In this document: positions 30,882 through 41,400 of the stretch, one piece after another
How the letters are laid out: every line of letters starts with the position of its first letter
How positions within the stretch are numbered: position 1 is the stretch's first letter
NCBI RefSeq assembly: GCF_003086295.3
Contig: NC_092042.1
Location: 42,778,137-42,842,136, forward strand
DNA length: 64,000 nt
Direction: 5' to 3'
Source of the DNA: Arachis hypogaea
Lineage: Eukaryota; Streptophyta; Magnoliopsida; Fabales; Fabaceae
Program-made: the position numbers and the translations under genes
The notes under the pieces: generated by a model
What the model was told of the DNA's origin: nothing
Databases searched by the model: none
The model's input: the letters and a program-made list of their open reading frames with translations, nothing else

Positions 30882-32373
30882 ATGAAAGAGAAGAGAACAA
30901 GAAAATATGGAATCCTCTATGTCACAGTATAGAGATTCCTTGAGGTGTCAGAGGAAAAGAAAAATAGAAGGAAGAAGTAGAAAATTCGAACTTATCAAAG
31001 AAGATGGAGTTCGAATTGTTCATTGAGGAATAGTGTTAGTCCATAAATAGAAGGATGTGAGAAGAGGGGAAGTAATTTTCGAAAATTGAGCAAAAAAAAT
31101 TTTGAAAACATTTTGAAAAACACTAATTGATTTTCGAAAACCAAGAGTGGAAAAGAAATCAAGTGATTTTTGAAAAAGATTTTGAAATTAGAAATCAAAA
31201 AGATTTAATTGAAAACTATTTTGAAAAAGATGTGGTTAAGAAGATATGATTGGTTTTAAAAAGATGTGATTAAGAAGATATGATTTGAAAAACATTTTTT
31301 TTAAAAAAATTTGATTTTGAAAATTAATAACTTGGCTAACAAGAAGAGATATGATTCAAACATTAAACCTTTCTCAACAGAAAAGGCAACATACTTGATG
31401 TGTTGAATCAAATCATTAATTGATAGCAAGTATCCTTAAAAATAGAAAGAAATTGATTTTGAAAGAGATTTGATTGAAAAATTTTGAAAACCTGAAAAAA
31501 AATCTGAATTAAAAACAGAATCTTCCCTCTTATGCCATCCTGGCGTTAAACGCCCAGAATGGTGCACATTCTGGCGTTTAACGCCCAAACTACTACCCTT
31601 TTGGGCGTTAAACACCCAGCCAGGCACCCTAGCTGGCGATTAAACGCCAGTCTGTCTTCTTCACTGGGCATTTTGAACGCCCAGGTTTTTTCTGTGTAGT
31701 TCCTCTGCTGTATGTTCTGAATCTTCAATTCTCTGTATTATTGACTTGAAAAGACACAAATTAAAAATATTTTTGGATTTTTAATAATGAGGAATAATCA
31801 AAATGCAACTAAAATCAAATAACAATGCATGCAAGACACCAAACTTAGCAGTTTGTATACTACTGACACTGACAAAGTGAGAATGCATATGAGACACACA
31901 AAATACTCAAGTCAAGAGAATTCAAAGATCAGAGCAATGAAATCATCAAGAATTACTTGAAGATCCTTAAGACACATGAATGAATGCAAGAAGAACAGAA
32001 ACATGCAATTGACACCAAACTTAAAATGAAACACTAGACTCAAACAAGAAATATTTTTGGATTTTATGATTTTGTAAATTTTTTTGTGCTTTTTCGAAAA
32101 TTAAGTGGAAAAGAAAATAAAGATATCAAAATTCTTAATGAGAATTCCAGGAATCATGCAATGTTAGTCTAAAGCTTCAGTCTAAAGAAATTAGACATGG
32201 CTAGCCAAGCTTCAGCAGGACATTGCATTCAAGAGCTAAATTGATGAAAATCAATCAGCCTTGGTGATGATAAGAACATCACCTTGAAACACTAGAATTC
32301 ATTCTTAAGAACTCTGAAAAAAATACCTAATCTAAGCAACAAGATGAACCGTCAGTTGTCCATACTCGAACAA
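30882..32373 (-). other. E4 leader (5' UTR)
   Basis: Collinear with the E3 leader over its whole length and very similar. It has AT-rich gaaaaagat repeats, two copies of aagtttggtgtc (31835-31848 and 32011-32024, minus sense) and the palindrome array listed separately. No gene seen. Confidence 0.75.
31541..31683. repeat. E4 leader palindrome array, 31-nt period (5 units)
   Basis: Units start at 31541, 31572, 31602, 31634 and 31665, with the same steps as E3 and E6 (31, 30, 32, 31). Unit 1 (tggcgttaaacgccca) and unit 2 (tggcgtttaacgccca) are near-perfect inverted partners. Unit 4 has one change (ggcgattaaacgcc). Confidence 0.88.
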
Positions 32374-32391
32374 TCCCCGGCAACGGCGCCA
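32374..32391 (-). promoter_or_regulatory. E4 primer-binding site (tRNA-Asp)
   Basis: Identical to the E3 site (tccccggcaacggcgcca), followed after 9 nt by an LTR tip tgcacgaagttgtg at 32401. Confidence 0.9.
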
Positions 32392-32400
32392 AAAACTTGG

Positions 32401-32502
32401 TGCACGAAGTTGTGTTTATGCCATGGTGTTGAACATCAAGTTTTTGGGTTCATCACCGGGGATTATTTGAGTTGTGAAAAGTATTGATCACAATTTCGTG
32501 CA
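32401..32502. other. Inverted LTR-tip/primer-site junction between E4 and E5
   Basis: A 102-bp segment starts with an LTR tip in minus sense (tgcacgaagttgtg) and ends with the same tip inverted (cacaatttcgtgca). Between them, catcaagtttttgggttcatc followed by accggggattatttgag resembles a diverged plus-oriented copy of the LTR/primer-site junction (caccaagtttttggcgcc then gttgccggggattgttcgag). It replaces the E4 5' LTR. Confidence 0.6.
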
Positions 32503-32728
32503 CCAATCATCCATGTAAGTTGGAATTTGGTGCAGTAAAGTCACCAAGAATCTTCCTTGCATTGTTGTTGTTATTATTTTTGGCTGCCATCTTCTTTTTC
32601 TGTTCGAAAGTTTCAGTTGGGTCCTCTTCAGAGTACTGTGCTTTAGCTGTTCTTAGCTTCCTCTTCAAGGTCCTTTCAGGTTCAGGATCAGCTTCAACAA
32701 GAATGTCTTTTTCCTTGTTCCTACTCAT
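32503..32728 (-). pseudogene. gag: E5 gag, N-terminal fragment
   Basis: This starts MSRNKEKDILVEADPEPERT and continues LKRKLRTAKAQYSEEDPTET, then an Asn-rich linker and RKILGDFTAP. It stops after about 73 codons at the junction with the inverted segment. The MSRNKEKD start and LTR type place it in sub-type b with E1, unlike its neighbours E3 and E4 (MSRSKDKS). The capsid core and all enzymes are missing, so it cannot make a functional product. Confidence 0.83.
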
Positions 32729-34201
32729 ATGAAAGAGAAGAAAACAAAGAAAGAAGAGGAATCCTCTATGTCACAGTATAGAGATTCTTTTATGTGAGTA
32801 GAAAAAGAGGAGAATAGAGGAAAGAGAAGAAAAATTCGAACACAGAAGAGAGGAGAGGGTTCGAATTTTTTAGATGAAGAGAAGTGTTAGTAAATGAATA
32901 AATAAATAGAAAGAGATGAGAGAGAGAATTCGAATATTATTTTTGAAAAAAAAGGTTAGTGATTTTCGAAAATTAAAAGAAGAAATAAAATTAAAATTTA
33001 AATTTGAAACAATTAGTTAATTAAAAGAATTATGAAAAAGAGTGAGGTGATTTTCAAAAATCAGAGAGAGGAAAGTAGTTAGGTGGTTTTGAAAAAGATA
33101 AGAAACAAACAAAAAGTCAATTAGTTAGTTGAAAAAAAGATTTGAAAATCAATTTTGAAAAGATAAGAATTTAGAAAAGATTTTGAAATCAATTTTGAAA
33201 AAGATATGATTGAAAAAGATATTTTGAAAAGATATGATTTTTATAAATTTAAATTAATTACTTGACTAACAAGAAACTAAAATATATGATTCTAGAATTT
33301 AAAGATTGAACCGTTCTTGACAAGAAAGTAACAAACTTCAAATTTTTGAATCAAACACATTAATTGTTAGTAAAGTTTTTAAAAATTATGAAATAAAGAT
33401 AAGAAAAAGATTTTGAAAATCAATTTTAAAATTTTCGAAAACAATGAAAAAATGAAAAAGATTTGATTTTTTTAAAAAGATTTTGAAAAGATAGGATTTT
33501 TAAAATTGAAATCTTGACTTGACTAACAAGAAACAACTTATTTTAAAAATTTTTGACTAAGTCAACCCAAAGATTTCGAAAATTATGAATAAAACAAAGA
33601 AAGATATTTTTTATTTTTGAATTTTTTATGAGGAGAGAGAAAAACACAAATATGACCCCAAACATAAAAATTATGGATCAAAACCAATGATGCATGCAAG
33701 AACACTATGAATGTCAAGATGAACACCAAGAATACTTTGAAGATCAAGATGAACATCAAGACTTATTTTTGAAAATTTTCAATAAAAAGAAAAAAATGCA
33801 AGACACCAAACTTAGAAACTTTTAATGCTTAGACACTATGAATGCAAAAATGCATATGAAAACAACAAAAAACACAAAACAAGAAAATTTAAAGATCAAA
33901 CAAGAAGACTTGTCAAGAACAACTTGAAGATCATGAAGAACACATGCATGAATTTTCGAAAAATGCAAAAGTTTTTAAAACATGCAATTGACACCAAACT
34001 TAAAAATTGACTCAAGACTCAAACAAGAAACACAAAACATTTTTGTTTTTATGATTTTATAAAAAATAATTTTCGAAAATTACTTTTTGGAAAAACGAAA
34101 ACAAAGAAAAAATTTTTTGAAAGATTTTTGAAAACTTTTTGAAAAGAAAATTACCTAATCTGAGCAAGAAGATGAACCGTCAGTTGTCCAAACTCAAACA
34201 A
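32729..34201 (-). other. E5 leader (5' UTR)
   Basis: AT-rich leader close to that of E1, including gaaaaagat repeats and two aagtttggtgtc tracts (33802-33815 and 33990-34003, minus sense). No 31-nt palindrome array is present. No gene seen. Confidence 0.72.
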
Positions 34202-34219
34202 TCTCTGGCAACAGCGCCA
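34202..34219 (-). promoter_or_regulatory. E5 primer-binding site, decayed
   Basis: tctctggcaacagcgcca differs from the tRNA-Asp end at three positions, two of which fit C-to-T or G-to-A decay. It lies 9 nt from the LTR at 34229. Confidence 0.8.
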
Positions 34220-34228
34220 AAAACTTGG

Positions 34229-35859
34229 TGCGCGTAAATTGTGATCATCAACAATGGCGCCAATAGACTTGGAGCTCTCAAACGTGAATCACACTTTGTC
34301 ACAATTTTGCACAACTAACCAACAAGTGCACTGGGTCGTCCAAGTAATACCTTACGTGAGTAAGGGTCGATCCCACGGAGATTGTTGGTATGAAGCAAGC
34401 TATGGTCATCTTGTAAATCTTAGTCAGGCGGATTTAAATGGTTATTATGGTTTTTGAAAATAAAGATAAATAAAGCATAAAATAAAGATAGAGATACTTA
34501 TGTAATTTATTGGTGGGAATTTCAGATAAGTGCATGAAAATGCTGTGTTCCTTCTGAATCTCTGCTTTCCTACTGCTTTCATCCAATTATTCTTACTCCT
34601 TTCCATGGCAAGCTGTATGTAGGGCATCACCGTTGTCAATGGCTACTTCCCATCCTCTCAGTAAAAATGGTCCAAATGCTCTGTCATAGCACGGCTAATC
34701 ATCTTTCGGTTCTCGATCATGTCGGAATAGGATCCATTGATCCTTTTGCGCATGTCACTACGCCCAACACTCGCGTGTTTGAAGCTCATCACAGTCATTC
34801 AATCCCTGAATCCTACTCGGAATACCATAGACAAGGTTTAGACTTTCCGGATTCTCAAGAATGGCCGCCAATGGATTCTATCTTATACCACGAAGACTCC
34901 GATTAAGGAATCCAAGAGATACACGCTCAATCTAAGGTAGAATGGAAGTGGTTGTCAGTCACGCGTTCATAAGGACGGATGATGATGAGTGTCACGGATC
35001 ATCACATCCATCAGTTGAAGTGCAGCGAATATCTTAGAATAAGAATAAGCTTGAATTGAATAGAAGAACAATAGTAATTGCATTAATTCTCGAGGTACAA
35101 CAGAGCTCTACACCTTAATCTATGGTGTGTAGAAACTCCACCATTGAAAATACATAAGTGATAAAGGTCCAGGCATGGTCGAATGGCCAGCCCCACTGAA
35201 TGATCAAAAGACCGGATGGTCAAAAAGATACCCAATACAATAGTAAAAAGTTCTATTTATACTAAACTAGTTTCTAGGGTTTACAGAAATAAGTCTAAGT
35301 GCAGAAATCCACTTCCGGGGCCCACTTTGGTGTGTGCTTGGGCTGAGCTTGAGCTTTACACGTCCAGAGGCTTCTCTTGGGGTTAAACGCCAAGTTGTAA
35401 CGTCTGTTTGGCGTTTAACTCTGGTTTGTGACGTGTTTCTGGCGTTTTACTCCAGAATACAGCATGGAACTAGTGTTGAACGCCAGTTTGCGTCAACTAA
35501 ACTCGAATAAAGTATGAACTATCATATATTGATGGAAAACCCTGGATGTCTACTTTCCAACTAAGTTGAGAGCGTGCCATTTGGAGTTTTGTAGCTCCAG
35601 AAAATCCATTTAGAGTGCAGGGAGGTCAGAATCCAACAGCATCAGCAGTCCTTTGTCAGCCTTCTATTAGATATTTGCTCAGGTCCCTCAATTTCAGCCA
35701 GAAAATACTTGAAATCATAGAAAAATACACAAACTCATAGTAAAGTCTAGAAATGTAAATTTTGCATAAAAACGAATAAAAACATCCCTAAAAATAGCTA
35801 GATCTTACTAAAAACTACCTAAAAACAATGCCAAAAGCATATAAATTATCCGCTCATCA
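34229..35859 (-). repeat. E5 5' LTR (sub-type b)
   Basis: A 1631-bp LTR, sense start at 35859, ending tgcgcg at 34229. A TATA-like element (tatttatac at 35250-35258, TATAAATA in sense) and decayed GGCGTTTAAC motifs (35380-35480) are visible. It abuts R5 gag at 35860 (flank gacta), so E-family DNA inserted into R5. Confidence 0.87.
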
Positions 35860-37075
35860 GACTACCGGGCCAAGACCCCATTAAGCACTTGAAAGACTTT
35901 CAAGTTTCTTGTTCTATAGCTCGAAGGCATGGCGCTGATGAGATTGCTAACATGGTTTTTGCTTTTTCCTTCTCTCTTGAGGGGTCGGCAAAAGAGTGGT
36001 TCTACTCCCAACCGGATGAAGTGGTAACTGAATGGGACCTATTGAGAAGAGAGTTCTTAGACAAGTTCTTTCTGTTGGAGAAGACCGATTACATTCGGAA
36101 GGAAATTTCCATTATAATGCAAAAAGACCAAGAGGCACTCTATGAATATTGGACTTGATTCAAGAGGTTGACGAAATCTTATGCACATTATGGATTAGAC
36201 ACTCACTTGCTTATTAGCTATTTCACTGGAGGTCTTTGTATGGCGGATAAGAGATTGCTCACCGCTTCTAGTGGTGGTTCCCATTCTAAGAACAAGAGGT
36301 GGTGGAAGCATGGAGTTTGATCAATGATGTCGCCGAGGCTACCCAATATGTGAGAGTGAGGAACAACCCTATCAAGGGTATGGTGGAAGCAGCTCCTTCC
36401 GAATAGACTTCGACCAAAGTGCTTGGAGACATGACCACTCTTCTCAAGGAGATTCACAAAGAATAAAAGGCATTTCAATCAATCCAAGCCATCCAAGCCC
36501 CACCTCAAATCCTCCAACTTGAAGGACCTCCTAGAGTATGTGGTTTATGCTCTAGTACCGCACACTACACCGACCAATGCCATCATGTTCAAGAGGATTA
36601 CACTCTCGTGGTAGCCAACGTAAACTACAACAACTGCCCACCCTATCAATCTTAAGGCCAAAACATTTACTCTCATGGTAATAGTTCTAATCAAGGATGG
36701 AGGGACAATGATCAAGGAAACAACCAAAATCAAAGATGGAACCAAGGCAACTCATCTCCTCATTACCACAACAACCACCTATCTTCTTCCTAATAGCACA
36801 ACAATAACCATCAAGCCAACCAAAACCACCACAATCAATCATACCAAGCACCTCACCGAAACCAAAACAACCATCCTAGGTACCAAGCACCTCACCAAAG
36901 ATAATAATCTAACCAATCCTCATCCTCTTCCTCCAACCAAGGTGATGACTCTAACCGTGCACTCTACCAAGAGCAAGAGAGAATTAGGGCCATGGTAGAG
37001 AAAAATGAAGATAATACTAGGAATCTTAATTCACAATTTGGTAACATGAGTGCTCAATTGTCCAACATAACCTAA
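35860..37075 (+). pseudogene. gag: R5 gag with CCHC zinc knuckle, broken
   Basis: The capsid part is read from LKDFQVSCSIARRHGADEIA, through SLEGSAKEWFYSQPDEVVT and LRREFLDKFF to the conserved KRLTKSYAHYGLDTHLLISY region. A TGA interrupts it at about 36156, and a frame change occurs near 36290. A CCHC knuckle, CGLCSSTAHYTDQC (C-x2-C-x4-H-x4-C), is encoded at about 36540-36581. An Asn/Gln/His-rich tail follows with several stops. The N-terminus is missing because of E5. The protein would have formed the particle and bound RNA through the knuckle. Family E gag in this window shows no such knuckle, a clear difference between the families. Confidence 0.83.
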
Positions 37076-38143
37076 ATGCTTTCAAGGATGTCTCTACCTC
37101 CTTCCAACAATACCAATACCAACCAAGCCTCGAGCTCTTCTAACCTTCCATTCCAACCCCTTCGAAACCCAAAGGGCGGTTTCAACACTATTACTCTACG
37201 ATCGGGGACTACATTGGAGGAGATACCTCCTAGGGCCATGGAAGACATCCATGAGGAGGAAGTGGTTGTTGAAGTTTCACATGAGGATGATGAGGGAGAC
37301 ACAAAGCAAGAAGAAGAAGAAGAAGTGAGCCTTAAGGAGCCCAAGAGGAAGGCTATAATGGATGAATCCATTCCCATTCCATTCCCTTCCATGGTAAAGA
37401 AGGCCAAGAAAACTCTGGAGTTTGATCTAAACATGCTTCAAGTATTCAAGAAGGTTGAGGTAACCATTCCACTTCTTGATGCCATTCAACAAATTCCGAA
37501 GTATGCTAAGTTTTTTAAGGACTTGTGCACACACAAAGATAGGATTGGTGAGTTGGAAACATTGTTATTGGGTAGTTCCAATTCTTCATTGATGAAGTCT
37601 ATTTCGGAAAAGTGTAGTGACCCCAGACCATGTTTAATATCTTGTTGGATTGGTGGAGTTGCCTTTTATGATTGCATGTGTGATTTGGGGGCTTGTGTGA
37701 GTATCATGCCACTCTCTATATTTGCAAGGTTAAATTTAGCTCCATTGAAAAGGTTGGCCGCCAAATTTGTCTTAGCCGACAAGAGTGTGATCGCCGTAGT
37801 AGGGATAGCGGAAGATGTACTTGTGACAATCAAGGATTTAGTGTTTCTGGTTGATTTCTATATCCTTGAAATGCCTTCGACGGATAATGAAAGTTCTTCC
37901 TCCATTTTGCTTGGTAGACCTTTCTTGAAGACCTTTAAATTTAAATTGGATGCCTTTACCGGCACATACTCTTTTGAGGTAGGTGACAAGACCATCAAGT
38001 TTAACTTGGAAGAGTCTATGAGACATCCACCTAAAGAGCACTCCGTCTTCCGACGTGATGTAATTGATGAGGAAGTAGCGAAGATACAAAGGGAAGATCA
38101 CAACAAGTTGTACTATCCTATTATTGAACATGAGGATAAATAA
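37076..38143 (+). pseudogene. pro: R5 aspartic protease region
   Basis: An open 355-codon stretch continues the gag-pol frame after a TAA at 37073-37075. The N-terminal ~120 residues are an acidic, Ser-rich linker with FNTITLRSGTTLEE. The protease core, about 180-300, has the active-site motif CDLGACVSIMPLS (DLG in place of the classical DTG, usual in this plant lineage) and the second motif SSSILLGRPFLKT. It ends at a TAA (38141) in what should be continuous gag-pol, since the same frame resumes towards the reverse transcriptase at 38213. The product would cleave the polyprotein in the particle. The core itself has no visible lesion. Confidence 0.85.
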
Positions 38144-39900
38144 GAGGAAGCCGATGAGGATGAGTTTCATGATCTTGGTGAAAAAGAACCTCAACTTGAA
38201 GCGAAAAATGAATTGAAGCCTCTAACTTCTCATTTGAAATATGCATTCCTTGAGGACAACCAAAGGTTTCCAGTAATCATTACTAGTGAACTCTCTAGCC
38301 AAGAAGAAAAGAAGCTCCTAGAGGTCCTAAGGAAGCACAAGAAAGCAATCGGTTGGAGCTTAGCTGACATTGTGGGAATTGACCCACGTATGTGCATGCA
38401 TCGCATCTTCCTCCAAGAGGGAGCTCGGCCGGTTAGACAACCCCAAAGAAGGCTCAACCCTACCATTCTTGATGTGGTGAAAAAGGAAGTCGCAAGGTTG
38501 CTTGATGCGGGTATTATTTATCTGATTTCTGACAGTGAGTGGGTGAGTCCAATTCAAGTTGTTCCAAAGAAACCAGGAATCACTGCAATCAAGAAAGATG
38601 ATGGTAAAGTGGTCACAACAAGGGTGCAAAATGCTTGGAGGGTATGCATTGATTATAGGAAGCTGAATGTCACAACAAGGAAAGACCATTACCCCTTGCC
38701 ATTCATTGACTAGATGTTGGACCGACTTGTAGGTAAATCTCATTACTGCTTTCTTGATGGTTTTACTGGCTACTTCCAGATACATATTGCTCCTGAGGAT
38801 CAGGAAAAGACCACCTTTACATGCCCCTTTGGCACCTTTGCTTACAAAAGGATGCCATTTGGTTTATGCAATGCACCTGCCACTTTTCAGCGGTGCATGA
38901 CTAGTGTCTTTTCTGATCTCATGGAGAGTTGTCTGGAAGTCTTTATGGACGATTTTAGTGTATATAGAATTTCTTTTGATAGTTGTTTAGAGAACTTGGC
39001 TAAGGTCTTAGAGAGGTGTGTTGACACTAACCTTGTCCTCAATTTCAAAAAATGTCACTTTATCGTGAGACAAGGCTTAGTGTTAGAACACGTAGTTTCT
39101 AATAAGGGCATTTCTGTAGGTCCAGCCAAGGTTGATGTCATTACTAGTTTACCTCGCCCCTCTTCTGTGAGGGAGGTTCGTTCTTTTTTAGGACATGCAA
39201 GATTCTATAGGCGCCTCATCAAGAATTTTAGCAAGATTGCATTGCCGTTATCGCGCTGGCTACAAAAGGACGTAGACTTTGAGTTTGATAGTGCTTGTGT
39301 GGAAGCATTTGAGGAGTTGAGAAGAGCTCTTACTACGGCACCAATTGTGAGGGGCCCTGACTGGACGCAGCCGTTCAAAATCATGTGTGACTCGTCAAAT
39401 CATGCCGTAGGTGCCGCGCTTGCACAGCGCGATGGTAAGCTCCCTTACATCATTGCTTATTCCTCAAAGACATTAGATGCAGCGCAATCCAATTACACCA
39501 CTACGGAAAAGAGCTTCTAGCGATTATTCATGCATTGGATATATTTAGATCTTATTTGCTAGGCTCAAAAATTATGGTGTATACGGATCATGCAGCTTTA
39601 AAATATTTGTTGACAAAGAATGAGTCAAAACCTAGGCTCATACATTGGATCTTGCTCTTGCAAGAGTTTGACATTGAGATTAGGGGTCGAAGTGGGTCAC
39701 AAAATCTGGTTGCGGATTATCTGAGCTGCCTTAAAAATCTTAAATATGACCCATTTTCGATTGACAATTCATTCTCTTTGGATGGTTTGCATGCTATTTC
39801 GGATAGTTTTCCTTGGTTTGCACCTATGGCGAATTACTTAGTTGCCAATATTTTCCATGCCAACTTTTCAATACATCAAAGAGACAAGTTGAGGAGTGAT
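38144..39900 (+). pseudogene. pol: R5 reverse transcriptase and RNase H, broken
   Basis: RT fingers and palm: KHKKAIGWSLADIVGIDPRM, VVPKKPGIT, WRVCIDYRKLNVTTRKDHYP, then a TAG stop at 38711, then FLDGFTGYFQIHI, FGLCNAPATFQRCM and the catalytic motif VFMDDF. The thumb/connection reads FLGHARFYRRLIKNF. RNase [39 protein letters not shown], then a 1-nt deletion in the A-run near 39510 that shifts the frame. The second frame has [13 protein letters not shown] and VADYLS. Besides the TAG and the frameshift, an upstream TAA (38141) separates it from protease. The enzyme would copy element RNA to DNA in the particle. This copy cannot make it. Confidence 0.88.
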
Positions 39901-40712
39901 ACCGACCCACCTTGATGATGCTAATACTGTGGTTTCCTTCATTAGAAATAATATTGTGTGTCGCTGTGGGTCGCCACGAGCAATCTTGAGCGACCAAGGT
40001 ACTCACTTTTACAACAAGAAGATAGAAGCACTACTCAAGCGATATGGGGTACTACACAAGGTTGCAACCGGTTACCACCCCTAAACTAATGGCCAAGCGG
40101 AGGTGTCCAACCGAGAGATAAAGTGAATTTTGGAAAAAGTGGTGAATCCACAAAGGAAATACTGGAGCTCTAGGTTGGGTAATGCATTGTGGGCATATAG
40201 AATGACCTACAAGACTCCGTTAGGGATGAGTCCCTTTTGGATTGTCTATGGGAAGGCGTGCCACCTCCCGATTTAAAGTTAACATAAGGCCTATTGGGCG
40301 GTTAAGCAATGCAACATATATTTCACCAAGGTGGGTATAGGAAGGAAATTGCAACTAGAAGAACTCGAATGGCTTAGGATGGAGGCCTATTAGAATGCGC
40401 GGATCTATAAAGAGAAGACTAAGGCATTCCATGATCACTATATCCGCAAGAAAGATTTCCAAGATGGTGATGAAGTTCTTCTATACAACTCAAGGCTCAG
40501 ATTCATACCTGGAAAGCTCCGTTCAAGGTGGGATGGCCCCTTTAAAGTGAAGGAAGCGAAGCCCTATGGAGAGGTTGAGCTATTCCACCCTCAAAGTGGT
40601 GCAACATTCAAAGTGAACAGCCACAGAGTAAAGAAGTATCATGGTTATAAGTCACCAAGGGAAGTAGAGGTGTTCCTTCTTGAGGATACACCCAAAGGAG
40701 GAGAAGCTTAAG
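39901..40712 (+). pseudogene. int: R5 integrase, N-terminally deleted
   Basis: The sequence jumps from the RNase H tail ([12 protein letters not shown] at about 39895) directly into the integrase core. The HHCC zinc finger and the first catalytic Asp are missing. The rest of the core is visible: VVSFIRNNIVCRCGSPRAIL, SDQGTHFYNK (second Asp) and TNGQAEVSNREIK (Glu), followed by [16 protein letters not shown]. Stops occur at about 40082, 40125, 40273 and 40393. The C-terminal GPY/F-like region reads GPFKVKEAKPYGEVELF. The frame ends with a TAA at 40710. Integrase would join the cDNA to host DNA. This copy is inactive through the deletion alone. Confidence 0.85.
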
Positions 40713-40753
40713 CTCATGATCATCTAACTTAAGGACGTTAAAGAAAAGTGCTA

Positions 40754-40770
40754 GGTGGGAGACACCCACC
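40754..40770 (+). other. R5 GC hairpin after pol
   Basis: ggtgggagacacccacc is a perfect 6-bp stem (GGTGGG/CCCACC) with loop agaca. It lies 42 bases after the end of the integrase frame and is followed by atggtatgatc. It is the best-preserved copy of the hairpin found in R1, R2 and R3. Confidence 0.8.
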
Positions 40771-41047
40771 ATGGTATGATCTTCTTTGTACATAATTTCT
40801 TGCATGTAGTTTTAGAGTCCTTGTTTGATCTTGTAAGTTTGTTTAAGTGTGCTTGATTTTGTTTGATTTTTTGAGATGTTCATGAGGATTTCATTGATCT
40901 TGGTTTGGTTGAATTGGTAATGTTGAACAAAATGCTTACTTTTGAGTATTGCATGAAATTTTGAGTGTTTTTGAACTATCTAACTTGAATGACTATCACG
41001 ATTGTGTTATAATTGTCTTTCCTCATGTTTATGAAAAAAAAAAGAGG

Positions 41048-41400
41048 GGGGTAGCGTGGGCGATGCGTACGCGTCGATTGCATTTCCACAACCCCTGGTA
41101 CAAAAACCAAAGAGTTGCACTGGAATTGTGCGGGTGGGGGGCTAGAAGCACAAATCCTCCCCACGCATGCGTGTCATATGATGCCTACGCGTCACTAGAT
41201 TTTTCGCTCACCCACGCGTAAGCGTGGTCGACGCGTACGCGTCGGCTGCTAATTCTGGAACTCCTGGTACAAAAACCAGAGAGTTGCGCCAGTTTTGAGC
41301 GAATCTTGTGCGTGGAGCACAATTGCTCCCCACGTGCACGCGTGGATGACGCACACGCGTCGTAACTCTTTTTACAATCCATTTGTGAGCGTGGGCGACA
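41048..41400. repeat. R5 CpG-rich block: two diverged 168-bp tandem units with 17-nt palindrome doublets
   Basis: Unit A (about 41055-41222) and unit B (about 41223-41400) share gcgtacgcgtcg, tggtacaaaaaccag/aagagttg and gagcacaa...ctccccacg in the same order, offset 168 bp. Palindromes acgcgtaagcgt and acgcgtacgcgt start at 41214 and 41231, again 17 nt apart. Confidence 0.8.

Larger units (their letters stand above)
29520..32400 (-). mobile_element. E4: gag-only deletion derivative of family E
   Basis: Internal region only: primer site (32374-32391), leader with palindrome array, a nearly intact gag, then about 110 bp of 3' noncoding DNA ending in aagtttggtgtcg, then the shared LTR. Late gag, protease, reverse transcriptase and integrase are deleted at a junction near 29630, with microhomology tagat. 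The 5' LTR is reduced to about 14 bp at 32401. Confidence 0.82.

Noticed and set aside
36675..36998. Thr/Ile/Lys-rich 107-codon plus-strand ORF
   Set aside because: Out-of-frame reading of the Asn/Gln/His-rich gag tail of R5.
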